64,000 bases of DNA. It comes from Zhengitettix transpicula. Taxonomy: Eukaryota > Arthropoda > Insecta > Orthoptera > Tetrigidae. Each line of letters begins with the position of its first letter. Positions within the stretch are counted from its first letter, which is position 1. The notes under the pieces are model-generated. The model searched no databases. It was not told the DNA's origin and saw only the letters and a list, made by a program, of their open reading frames with translations. Below, one piece after another: positions 1 to 12,800 of the stretch. The stretch spans positions 185,288,746-185,352,745 of the forward strand of contig CM073590.1 in assembly GCA_037074705.1 (NCBI GenBank). Direction: 5' to 3'. A program made the position numbers and the translations under genes.

Positions 1-184
1 TCCTCATTAGAATGGGAAACATGTAGCATTATTAATTAAATTATAATTTTAAAAGTCTGTTTTTGGCTATTTTATTTATTCAATTTAACTAGACAGACAT
101 AAAGAAATAACTTAAATGTATTTCAAACAAAATTATACAAGAACAGAAGAAATGCTAACAAACAAAGCTTAGAAACTAAATTAA

Positions 185-300
185 AGAATCAGGATGGATA
201 AATCTTGACCAGACTGGGAATCTAACCCAGAACCTCCACTTAGTATGTGGGTGCATTCCCATCTCAGCTGACATCCCATCAGGTACAAATACTTCTCTGT
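185..300 (-). mobile_element. tRNA-derived SINE copy (decayed)
   Basis: Read on the minus strand it carries the RNA polymerase III B-box-like GGTTAGATTCC followed by a tail ending ...gatttatccatcctg. The same layout, B box then (t)cgatatttttctatcctaat, appears at 56.4 kb in a much better preserved copy. The A-box half is degraded. Confidence 0.55.
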
Positions 301-439
301 TCATTGTATAAGCCTAAGAACTAGCTCACCTACAATTTACTAGATCACATTATTCACAGCTTAATTTTATGACTTAAATGAAGAAAGGATATTACATGTA
401 AATTGATCACAGGTGCAATAAATTAATTCAAGAACAAAA

Positions 440-535
440 GAAATGCTTCCAAATGAAGCTCAGCCATAAAAGCCATGGAGGTCTGAGGTTTGATTCCTGG
501 TAGGTTGAGATTTTTCCATCCTATAATTAACAAAA
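440..535 (+). mobile_element. tRNA-derived SINE copy (decayed), opposite orientation
   Basis: It has a plus-strand B-box-like GGTTTGATTCC followed by ggtaggttgagatttttccatcctataatt, matching the tail of the 56.4 kb SINE. Together with the copy at 185-300 it forms an inverted pair. Upstream a short direct repeat (caagaacaRaagaaatgct, at 138 and 428) is also shared. Confidence 0.55.
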
Positions 536-729
536 TTATATATTGAATTCAGCTCCTTGCATTTATGGTTGAAAGTTTTTTCCCTTGTTTCAAAAAGATT
601 TATAGAAAACTAAAAAGTAACAGTATCAAAATGAAGCTGTGAGGAATATGTATAGGGATAAATGCTAGCCAATTTTATCCCAGAATTTATTTAAAATGTG
701 CTCATTAAATATTTAACAAATTTTATTAC

Positions 730-849
730 CTCAGTTGGACCACCAGTTCCAGGAAAGAAGTTTCCATCATCATGACGGTGAATAGAAAGGTAAAGTATGC
801 GAGGGTCATCATAAAACATTTGTTGTGTTCCATTACCATGATGAACATC
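730..849 (-). CDS. HDAC4: HDAC4 exon: zinc-ligand DVHHGNG exon (last exon in window)
   Basis: 120 nt, 40 codons in phase 0. It begins [20 protein letters not shown] and ends [15 protein letters not shown]. The Asp and the second-position His of DVH are the catalytic zinc ligands. The acceptor is tattttcag and the donor is GAG|gtaata. The next exon (GxGPGxGFNVN...) was searched for in 1-690 and not found, so the gene continues beyond the left edge. Confidence 0.97.
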
Positions 850-3800
850 CTGAAAATATAGAATTGTAGATACATAATTTATCAATGAAAAACCTAAAAT
901 TTAACAGAAAATAAAGTTTTATCCACTAAAAAAAAACAGGTTTATTAACCGAATATTAAGATAATTTAACTTCTACATTAATCAAAGACTATATGCATGT
1001 TAATAATGAATTCTAATTTTAATTGAAAGTCTTGTTTTCTACCAACTGAAGGATCATCTATCATATTGTTATGTTTATAGAGACAGAGTGATTATAATGC
1101 TTACCAACATCTGAATTCAATGTATAAAATATGAACATATATATGTGACACTTGTGGAAGCAGATGTAAATGAATATATGATGTTTCAGATTTGCTAATT
1201 TTGAAGTAGTTTAAAAAATGAAACATTTGTTTTAAAACAATTTAGAATGAATTATTTTTGACAACCACCATACTATGTTATTTATGAGGTTTCAATTTTT
1301 ATAGCTAGCAATGCAGACAATAAAAAAATATTGATCATTAAAGTTAACATTCATTTAAAGTAAAAAAGTGTTGCAATTTTCTACCGAGAATAACAGAAAA
1401 CAAACATTTATTCAAGTATTGTTCAATTCATAACAACATGAATAAATTAATGAGAGAATAAGTTCTCTACAAATTTGTTCATAACCCACAAAAAACAACA
1501 ACAACAAAACTAATAGTTTGTATGAGAATTGACTTAACATATTTTTATTATTGAAACAATAAAACAAATGGTATTAGTTTAAAATAAATATCAACAATGT
1601 TTCTGCAAACTATGTTGCTTTTCTTAAGTGTTGAAATTACTGACCATTCAATACGCACCTAATTTTGTCTGTTTATTGGCTACTCCATAATCTATTTGTT
1701 AATATTTTAATATGTTTGTTTCTACTACATAAACTATATTAACTTATGCATCAGAATTATATTGGCTATTTTAATATAAAGAACTACAAAATAATCTTTT
1801 ATTGTATAATATCAGTTTTTATGAATACAATTGATCAAGTAACATTAATTACCCAATCAATAATCAAGATACGCTGCAGTTCCAAACGCTGCTGCAGTAA
1901 TCTTGCTGCAATAGCTACAGAGTTGAAGAAGCAAAAACCCATTGCTTGTGATGCTTCAGCATGGTGTCCTGGTGGTCTTACGACTGCAAAGCCATTCTTT
2001 ATATCCCCTGTTGCAGCTGCTCTCACAAACAAAAAAAGGTTTTTTAAAAATATATAACATAATTAATAACTGGACAGGTAAAATGAAATAAAAACAATTT
2101 GTTTCCATAATTATTAAATAATTATTTTGCACATTAATGCAGAAAATAAAACTATAGCATGTTGAGTGAGCAAGAGGTCAGGGAGGTGAAGCAATGCATG
2201 TTCAAGGGAAATGAACTTATATGGTTTGATAATATGTGAACTCAAAGAATCTGTTTATGTTACAGTATGGTACTGACAGAAAAATATAAATGGTAGCAAT
2301 GCATTAGATTTAGTGAAATTGAAATAAACGTTCGATTGAGATAATTAGAAGAAGTCAGAATAATTCAAATTTTGATTAGAGAGTACTTTGATGAAATTAT
2401 TAACCTTACATCAGAATAGACTATAGACTCGTGTAAAATGACAAGATGATAGACTAACAAAAAACCACCAAAAACGTCTTTATAGGAAATGTTTCAATTG
2501 TGTTTAAATTGGCCATTAAATAATGAAGAAAATAGAGAGTTGACAGAGGAAAAAATATTTACTTTCATAAGTTTTAAGAGCAAGTAAGGAATAAGTTAAA
2601 CAAAATTCAATGAAGAAGTCTGTAAATGATTCCCTTCATTAAAAGAGAAAGTTATCAACTAAATATGATTGATGGTAGTAAAGAAATACAGGAAATATAA
2701 GAACTTCATGAAAGTAATATTAAATTCATACAAAATTTTACAATAAACACACTCTACAAAATAAATGAATTACCTACCTTTAAATGCCAGGTCTACCACA
2801 CAACCAACAGCCATACGGGCAGCAGGAGCTGTATGTAGGTCATTCCAAGTTGTGTCTGAATCAACTCCAATTCCTCCACATGGTAAACGTACAAAACTTT
2901 TAATTGGAAGTTGAGACAATTTTGTTACATCTAATTTCTGTCGATTCAGAGGGTTTGTGCCTGAAGATTGAAGAATCATTAAGAAGAAGAAATTTTTGAG
3001 AATGATGTAAATAATTTTTCAATGAAAAAGTCCATACTAACTATATAACAACAATAGCATCACAGTTATGTGATACCCGACACTGGATACTAGGTGTCTG
3101 TACTTCTACAATAAAATGTTAAGTTACACTTACCAAATAATAGTGTGTGAGCCTCACTGTGACATGCTTGTAGCTCCTCAAGAGATGCTTTCCGAGACCT
3201 AAGACGTCCACATCTTGCAACTAGTCCTGTTTCCATTAATCTAGCCCACACACTTTGTAACCTCCCGCCATGTTCAGGATGCACTGCATTATCACCACAT
3301 ATGCATGTATGTTTCAACATTAATGAGTCAAACGCCAGAGCAGTGCTCCCTCCAGGTGACCCTTCAGAGCCAGCAGCTGCAGCCAGTGCTACTAGTGGTG
3401 ATGACAGAGCTCGTGAAAGTGGACGAGCAATGGATCGAGCAGAAAATGCTGAACCTGTTGAAATAAAAATCAATTTATCTGATGGAATAAATAATACCAA
3501 TTAAGGCAGTAGTCGATAACCAACCAGGCAATAACGAATTACATTGTTATGCAGGAAGAACATATTGGCTTGCTTATAAGTGCATACATTTTTGTGACAT
3601 ACTCAGGGGACATATTACTTACTTAAAATCAGCACAATTTATAAGAACTTGTGGCTTCTAATATAACTTATTTTGTGGAAAATAGCAGTACATTTTTTAA
3701 CTGTGTGCTCAAACATATATATTTTGAAAGTGCTCCTCTGCTTTAAAAGGTTACTGCCCACTGATTTAAGGTACATTATTCTATTGAAAAGTTTTATAGG

Positions 3801-6800
3801 AGACTTACATGATTATTACTCTCTAACAACAAAGTCCCTTCTTTTCATAAAGCTATTGATTTTATACAAAATGTTAAGCAGTAATTTAATTGCCTTAGAT
3901 GACTTCATTTAGCAATAAGATTGGTATACATATTATTTGTATAGAAGTTTTGTATTCCACACACATCTAAGGGCACTAAAAAGAGAGAATATTGTGATGG
4001 AGTAACAGTTATTTGAAAAACTGCTGTAGTGAATAAGCATTGAAGCTTTGCAGATTGCCCTTTCATCTGATGAGAAAACAACTCATTTGGGAAAATATGT
4101 TAAAAAGATAAGTATAAATAAACTGCTTTGGAAAAATATGTTAAAACATATGAGCACCCTACTCCAAAAAAATTTGAACTTAACTGAAAATACTAAACCA
4201 CTTAATTTTGATGTGTAGAGAACAGTGAAACAATTTTATCTTTTGAGAATAGCACTGGTATAAAAAGCTATGAAGGTATTTGTAAAGTAGAAACACCAAC
4301 TAGTTTCCCAAATTGAATTGATTGAATAATAGGTTTCTTAAATTGTATTAATTCAATACATGATTACATGGACAGTCGAAAAACAAATAAGAAAGAAATG
4401 TAAACTTCAAATGTGGTGGCAAAACAAAAAAATGTCTAGGAATCAAAGGTAATGATTAATTCGAAGAACGAGATTGTTTTATAAAATGCCAGTAATGGAA
4501 GAAACATTTAGAGATTTGTAATTACTGTAAGAGAGAGTAAAAACACTAGGAGAATACTGAGAACAGCAATAACAATATCATATACCTTATCATGTTAAAT
4601 GTGATGATAACAATTAATGTGATATGAAGAGTTAGGTAGAATAGATATGGATATGTGAATTAAAACAATAGTTTTTCATAAAAAGAATTTTGTACTGTGA
4701 CTTTATCCCCACATTTCAAAGATGTGCTATACTATCAATCATCCAAAATGCCTATCAACAATAATATAATTTCTTCTGAGCTTTAGTGGCTCAATAATGG
4801 AACATGTAATAATCTATATTTTGTTATTACAGTTTAAAAGCAATTTTGATAATTGAGTTTAGTAATTATCATTCAAATGGTCAGAGTTGCCATTATGAAA
4901 GGTTTAACATTTTTTTATTGGCAAACCCTTTAGAATTGTACTTTGGCTAAATTCTCATGTCTCGGACTGAAAATGTAAACTTGTTCTGTGTTACACTATT
5001 TCCTAAATGTCCTTAGCAGACAAGTGATATAGATTTATTACTGTAAAAGAAAATCTATTTTGTAATGGAAGATATTGCCAGTTATGTTTGTTTCTATGAA
5101 GATGTTGCTTCATAAAGAAGAATCTTACTTAAGTAGTTAAACATAAATATCATATGGCCCAATATATATTCAAATTTGTACTGAAATATATAAAAAATTA
5201 TGAATAAGAAAGATAGCCAATTCAGACAAAAAGGTCATATAAGTACCACACAATTATTTTCAATCAGACGGAACTTTTTTATTTTAATATAAAAAACTAC
5301 CTAAATGTAAAAATAAAAAGTAATTATAATACATACACACCTTCACTCACTTGGAGTGTATGGCGCATCATGAGATCTCTCTGTTGCTGAAGAAACTGTT
5401 CTCGATCTCTTTGTTGTCGAGACATTTCACTTTCTTCTCCTTTACGGTCTGTTAGATCTATCACCTAATTTAAGCAAATTGATGTATTATTACATTATGT
5501 TTTATTACAAAGTAGAGATTATAATTTATTAATTCTAATCTTTGCTAAACAATAAAATTTACAGTAATTGGGGTAAAATTTTGTTGAAATTAATAAAAGA
5601 TTTTTTTAATTACTGAAAACACAATACAATTACTTTTAGCTGGTCATAAATTTCCTGGTAAACAGAAGTAATACATATGAAAAGATGTGAAATCAATGTT
5701 AGGAGAATACTCTACATGTCACAAACACTTATTTTGTGAATTATGACAGAATTTCATATTCTATTCAAGCTAAAGAAAATGTAACTCTTTGTCTATTCAA
5801 TGTGAAATTAAATTGAAGAAGTTTAATTTAAAACTGTTGTTTTAAATAAACTATTTTAAATTTTATAGCTGAAGTTTAAAAACTGGTTCAGTTAAACACT
5901 TCATGGTGTAATGATTTACCTCTGCTGATTCTTCAACTTCTGGAGCCTCATCCAACTGTCCACCACTCGCATGGCTTCGACAACTAGCTCTGGTTAACAC
6001 AGTTTGCCGAATTTGCTACAAATTGAGAATTCTTATTTAAATATTTGAAACTCCAGAAAAACATTGAGGTGAATATCACTAATATACATTTTATATAAGA
6101 GAATTATTAAAATTAAAGTCAACAGTACCTGCTTCAGTAAATTATGCTGTTGTTGTTGATGCTGAAATTCATCATAATGGGATGGTACTAATGTTAGCAT
6201 TGGATGCCCCAGAGGAAGAGGAGCAGATTGAGTGCGACCCAGAGGACGCTTATTAAGCCTTGCATGTGCAACCTGAGTATCAGTGATTGGGGTACCCTGG
6301 TAGAGATGACCTCCAACATTATCCAGGTGATGAGAATTGTTACTGTACTCACCATCTATCACTATAAATGGTAAATTAACATTTACTGAAAGGTACAATA
6401 GGTAATAAAATGTACTAAAGATGTTAAATTAACTAACCTGGTAAAGTAGGGTAGAAAGGGAGAGTTCCTGACAGCATCTGGCCTGTCAAAGGCATTCCCA
6501 ATCTTGCAGTAAATGCGGCACGTACTTCTGCTTCAGAAACAGGAGCTAGTTTTGTTCCCTCGGACTGTACACAAATATGAATCCGATATATTTAAGTTCT
6601 TAATAACATATTAGCCATATTGAGGCTTTATTAATGCTTTTGTTATGTTAAAACTATTCTTCATTGGAAATATAATTTTTTTAAAACATATGTACATTAA
6701 AAAGAAAGAACAAAAATAAATAATTAACTACAGTACCAAAACTACTCAGCTGAAAAACTAAGATATACATATTATTCCCATGTGATTAATAATTAGAATA

Positions 6801-9800
6801 GGATAAATTATAATTATATAATTTTATTATTGAATAAAACAACATATACTCATATTTAATGAATACAAATTGAAGTCTAGTTATTTAGAATCAAACTGCT
6901 TACGTATAGGAACATGTTCATTTAGGATACAAAAAATAAATAGGGGTTCTATGTATTAGAACCAACAATATCCCACAATTAGATTTTCCTAATAATATTC
7001 AAAAGCAACAAATTATCTTAAATTTATTATTTTCAAACTAAAATGAAAATTAGTTGTAAGTAGTTTTAATAATTTGTTCTATAATAATACAAGTAAATAA
7101 AGAATTTTGAGTAAGAAAAGTAATTATACTGTTTATTACAAACAAAAAAATGTTTTGGTTACAACAGACAAGGCAATAAAACTATGCCTCTAAATTTTAC
7201 TCATGGATTATATACAAAATTATTATAAATTGTCATATCTTATGTCATCATTGTGAATTTAATTTATTTTGGCATCAACATTATAATTACTTTTCTGACT
7301 CAATTATATTATAATAGTCAGATATTTTTTTAATCATTATTATAATTTGTTTTAGTAATGAAAAAAGACATACAACTCTTCCATTACTGTTTCAAATTGT
7401 TTCCTTAAATTATTTTGAAGCCAAATTTATTTATACTTGTTAAAGAATATATAAAACTAAATTATTTTTAAAAGTATTCTTAAATTAAACAAAACCACTA
7501 TACTTACAGCTGAATGAGTAGGTGGTCGGCCAAGTGATATATTTGGCATTGATGGACTACTGTAGAGAGACAAATCACTTAAACTTCCTTGTTGGCTGCT
7601 ATTAGCCAGAGGAACATAAGAACAACCCTCACCTTCCTAAAGGTTAAAATATTTTTAAGGTTTATACCAATCTCACATTACATTAAAGAAATTACAATAT
7701 TACTATTAATATTCTACATTTGTAACAAATATTGGCAGAATATACAATATAAGTTAGTAACTTGATAAAAATAAATTCATACTTCCATTTCTTAAATTAA
7801 TGACAATACTTCTTATACATTTATAAATCACTATTAAAAAAATCATTGTTCACCACATCACTAATTGTTTTTACATAAATAAATTAATGCATGGTAAGGA
7901 ATTTCCCTGTTATTATTTCCTAAGTTATTTTGTGTTTTTTTCATTCAAAGCCAAATACTTGATCTAAAGTATTTGTATAATTTATGTATGATAAGTATAA
8001 ATCTTAGAATTTCTGAACAATATTTTAGCATTATCTAAGTCTGCAAGCAAAATACATAATGTTCACTTATTAATCACTAATTATTCTTTGGCATTTATTT
8101 ATTATAATCTTACATTCAACAGGAAACAATGAATTCTATCTATAATGTAAGCTCAGTTCACAATTAATTATAAACAATATTTTAAGCTAATTTAAGTTTC
8201 AAGTTCAGGAGCAACAATAATTAATTCTGGATGAAGGTCTTGAATCAGAGTAATGTTACAAGAACTTAACAAAATCAACTGAAAATTATACTTTGTGGCA
8301 ACTTCAACACAGTCTTTCTATTATATAGCAATAAAAAACAACAATTTTAAGAATCCTCAACAGGCACTTTCAATCTAAATGCAAATGTAAAACTACTGAA
8401 AAAATATTCAACAGTACATGATGAAACCTCACATACAGTACTGAAACATATAGCTGATACCATTAGCCTTATATTACGTTACCTTTATAATAATACATTC
8501 ACTTCTAAGTGATATGTTCCCAGATAGGCTGAAGTAATCAATTGTAGCACCTCTCTTTAAGAAATGAAGTTCAGAAGACTTTTGTAACTATTGCCAATTT
8601 CATTTTTACCTATCATTTCAAAAATATTTGCCAGAGTTGTGTAGAATAGAGTCTACACTCACCTCAACAAAATTGACTTACTCAGTGACTGTCGGCTTGG
8701 TTTTAGGAAAGGGTATTCTGCCGAAAAAGCTATCTTATATTAGTAATGAAATTCAAGAAGAATTAAATGTAAAGTGATATCCTTTATTGATTTTCTGTGA
8801 TTTGTCTAAAGCTTTCAATTGTGTAGACCATGATATTTTACTAGAAAAAATTAAATGCTATGGAATTACTGGAATGTCTTTTTCTTGTTTTAAATCTTAT
8901 TTAGCGAATAGCTATGTTTCATAGATCTGTATTGAAAGATCCATCAACAGGTGAAAAGTTCCATTCTGAATGGGTATAAATAAAGGTGACAGTCTTGCAG
9001 GCCTCAGTGTTGGGTCATCTATTATTCCTAATTTATATATATAATCTACCCAAAATATTAGACACATTTTCAAAAGTCAAACTGTTTGCAGATGATACGA
9101 GTATTTTTATAAGTAACAAGCACACACGAAACATATAAGCCAATAATGTATTAAATCATTTGCTTAGATGGTTTTCTGTCAATGATCATCACTTAATTTT
9201 AGTAAAACCAATTTTGTACACTTCCAAACAACAAATGCATCATAAAAACCTGTAAACCTAGTAAATAATAATAATAAGTAAGTACATGAAACTAAATATA
9301 CAGACTTCCTATAGACAATAAACTAAATTGGAGAGAGCATGCTAATCAATTATTAAATAAACTTTCCATGGTTTCTAATGCTGAAATCATTATATCTAAC
9401 AAAATGGACATCCCAACACAAAAATTAGTATATAATGAATACATTCATTCTGTATTGCATTATATTTTGGGGAGAGCCTTCAGCAAAAGAAAGAGTATTT
9501 ATAATCAAAAAATGGTTCATTAGAATAAGATGGCCGGTCAACTCAAGAATATCTTGTTGACATTTCAAACAGTTAGGCATAGAAACCCTCCCAAGTCAGT
9601 AAGTACAATCTCATTAATTCTCTTTGTGATTAATAATAAAAATTTATATACTACTACATCCAGATCATGACTATACAAACCTTTCTTGATGTGGGTCATG
9701 ACATCATTCAGAATTTTAATTGCTCTATTTATCACAACTTTGTTAGGGTAGTAGGAACAGTACTTGGTGAGCCACCAACAGCAACTCATTAAAAGAAAAT

Positions 9801-12800
9801 TTTACCAATTTTTCTCTCCATAGGGCAAATTTAAAGAAGGGTCGACAAGGGAGGGAGAATCCCAGATTTGTGCCTTGATGCTAATAAATACAAAAAATAA
9901 TTTGTTTATTAGAGGAGGAGGAAGAAAAAGGGCTGTAAGTAGGTGGGACTTTTGAACCAAAGTTAGCAGCACACATTCATAAGTTGAAGTTGTGTTTGCA
10001 AAAGTTGCTTGTAAGCAGTGTCCACTGTACATGGACAGATTTTTTTATGATCAAGAGTAGCTTGCTGCAAATTAGTAACAAGATTAAGCTAACTCATTAC
10101 TTCACAAAGAATTTAGCTGCTCGGCATGCCATTATTCCTGGAAGTAATATGTAGGTTTATCATCAGCAAAATTATCTCCATTAATGCCCTTAAATTGTGA
10201 AGTAATTACACAAAGAGTCTGCCCAGGAAAGGGTAGGAGAGCATATATTGTTAGTATAAATGACACAAACTACTGAAGATTATTTTCGTACACTATTTTG
10301 AACTCGAATTACTAATTAGACCACTTATTGTACACCTATTCCTGCTACATAATCACCTGCATCCAAACTACACATTTTTGTGCTTTAATTAAGTTCAATC
10401 ACATTTGATAAAAAGGAGATTTGTGTTATATAAACTAAGAAAAATTACCTCTTGTATAGGTGTATTGTGGCCAGGAGCTGTAGGTGAAGACTGTTGCACA
10501 TTTGCCACCGAACTCTGTGGAGAGTTGGGCCCTGAATCCGGATTACTAGTTCCAGCCTCACCTGCAATTCACCCAATAGTAAATAATATAATTATTAGAA
10601 AAGAATTGTTCACATGCATTACTCAAGCTTTAGTCATGCACAATACTTTGTTAGAAATGTCAGCTCATGCACCAAAGATTGCAGTATCAACATTTAATCC
10701 AAATTTCCCCTTACTTTCAAAGTACTCCAAACATTCTAGTTATTATTTTGTGTCCCATAAAATATTTAATGATACTAAGTCTAGACTTAACTTGATAATT
10801 TTTAAAGAAAAATCTATTTCATGTATGAATTTTTCCATAAGTTTTTTTAGGATTAATGATAAAAAATGTTTTTAATTAATGATAATGTAAGATCAATATT
10901 GAAATGCTTGCAAGAGTAAAATAAGTTCCCAAAAATTAGGATATAATTTGGATTTTCTTGTATCCAAAATACCATAAAATTGAAAATAACTGCCCAAGAC
11001 AAAGTGTTCTTGAATTTTCTTGGGTCTATCAGAATCGCGTACTTGCAAGTTGAGACCTCCTCTTCATGTTCACCATTGGACGATCTTTTCGCCTTGCCAT
11101 TGGACTAGACCTCCTCTCAATCACCTTATGCTTCAGACGCACCTTGAGCAGATTTGGTTCTGACGCTGCAGAGGTTGGTCAGAAGGAGAGCAAGAGAGAC
11201 ACTGACGTTAGATCTACAATAGCTGGCATTAGAACTACAAAATAAGCCCAAAGCCAGTTTTCTTAATTAAACTTTTAATCAAAGCAAAACATTAAGAGAC
11301 AAAAATTATACAAATATAATTTATATCTGACAATGGTAATTGAATTTAGAAGGGAAGATTTTTGAAGAGTAGCAGTTTAACGTAAAAACTTTGGCTACAA
11401 AGTTTTTATGGAAGTATCAACCATTGAAAGTTTGTGACCTGAGCCTTTACCCACCTGGTTAGAAACAAAAGTTACTTATTCAATGTTAAGTGAATCTTGT
11501 AAGTTTACTTTTGTTTTGCAACTTCTTTTAATTTTTGAGTATATGATGCATTCAAATTCTTAATCAACATCAGGTGCGACTAGATAGATGTTCACTAATA
11601 TGTATAAAGAAAGTTTAAAATTCTGACCATGATAAGTAAATTTTTAGGCACTGGCATTAATGAAAACTGAATTAAAGGCTAGAAGACTCTGGCAATGCTT
11701 CATAAGTTATTGATCAAGTAGTGAAGAATTTTGCTCTTATTTAAACAAAGCATTAACATTACTTAGAACTGGGAAATTTCAAGGATTGTGAGAAATGTAA
11801 TGTTCCTCAAATAGATAAATTGGAAGTAAAGTAACAATGAAAACTAGAGTGTCCAATTCATCAGAAAAATTAGTGTAAGAGATGTCAAACTAACCTTTAG
11901 GGTGTACAGATAACAATTATGAGAGATATCAGCATTTTACTTTTAATAAAACCAACACATTGCTTTTCGGATTGAAACAGTACTTTTGCAACAGCAATGA
12001 GGCAACAAATGCTCACTTTGATGTGAACTCTTAGCCATCTAATATAGGAATAATAATCTTAATTTCTGTCATAAATTCAGGTCTTAGAAATAATGTGATA
12101 ATGCCAGATAAATTTTTAATTTAAAATATTTGAATAACTATTTCTTTAATTTATGTTTCATAGTTGATCAAAAACAAAATAATTGAGAAGGGAAAAGATT
12201 AACAGATAGCCTGAGAGCCAATAATGTTTTGCTAAATGAATACAAATAAATATTGAGTTCTGCTATTTAATTATACTTTTTTTTCTGCAATTATCCTGGC
12301 TTTGGGCTTCAAAGTCATGCATAATGCAACACACTGCAAAACAAAATCAAAGAAAACAATACACTACAACAGGCTATTAATGATCAGAGCAAACATAGTA
12401 TTAATGAGCAAAAATATCAGAATTATACATAATTAATTTCAATAAAACAAAGTCATTTATTTACAATAGTTAAGATTATTTGAAATGAAATATTACCTTA
12501 AATCGACGTGAATAAACACTTTATTCTACTAAACTTCAAAAGTACTATTTTACTTAAAAATCTTATTACAATTAAATGTGTTATTTAATTAATAAACCAA
12601 AGTTGATATTTAATCTGATGTATAACAACAAAATAAATAAATATAATGGCCATTAAGCCAGAACAAGTTTAATACCAAATATAGACTTCAATGACCATAA
12701 AATCAATACAAACAGAAAAACAGAAACACACTACTTAAAGAAAAAATTATTAACAATTTACAGTGGGAAAGTTTAAATTCATTAACATTACTTTTCAACT

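Noticed and set aside
1..690. Next 3' exon of HDAC4 (GPGxGFNVN block)
   Set aside because: The block was searched for in all minus frames and not found. Only SINE relics and AT-rich intron are present.
6033..6398. 121-codon minus ORF as a separate small protein
   Set aside because: Its middle is the HDAC4 exon 6129-6361. The two ends are intron read-through.
10405..10875. 156-codon plus-strand ORF
   Set aside because: It is antisense to HDAC4 exon 10449-10561 plus intron, with no motif and AT-driven composition downstream.
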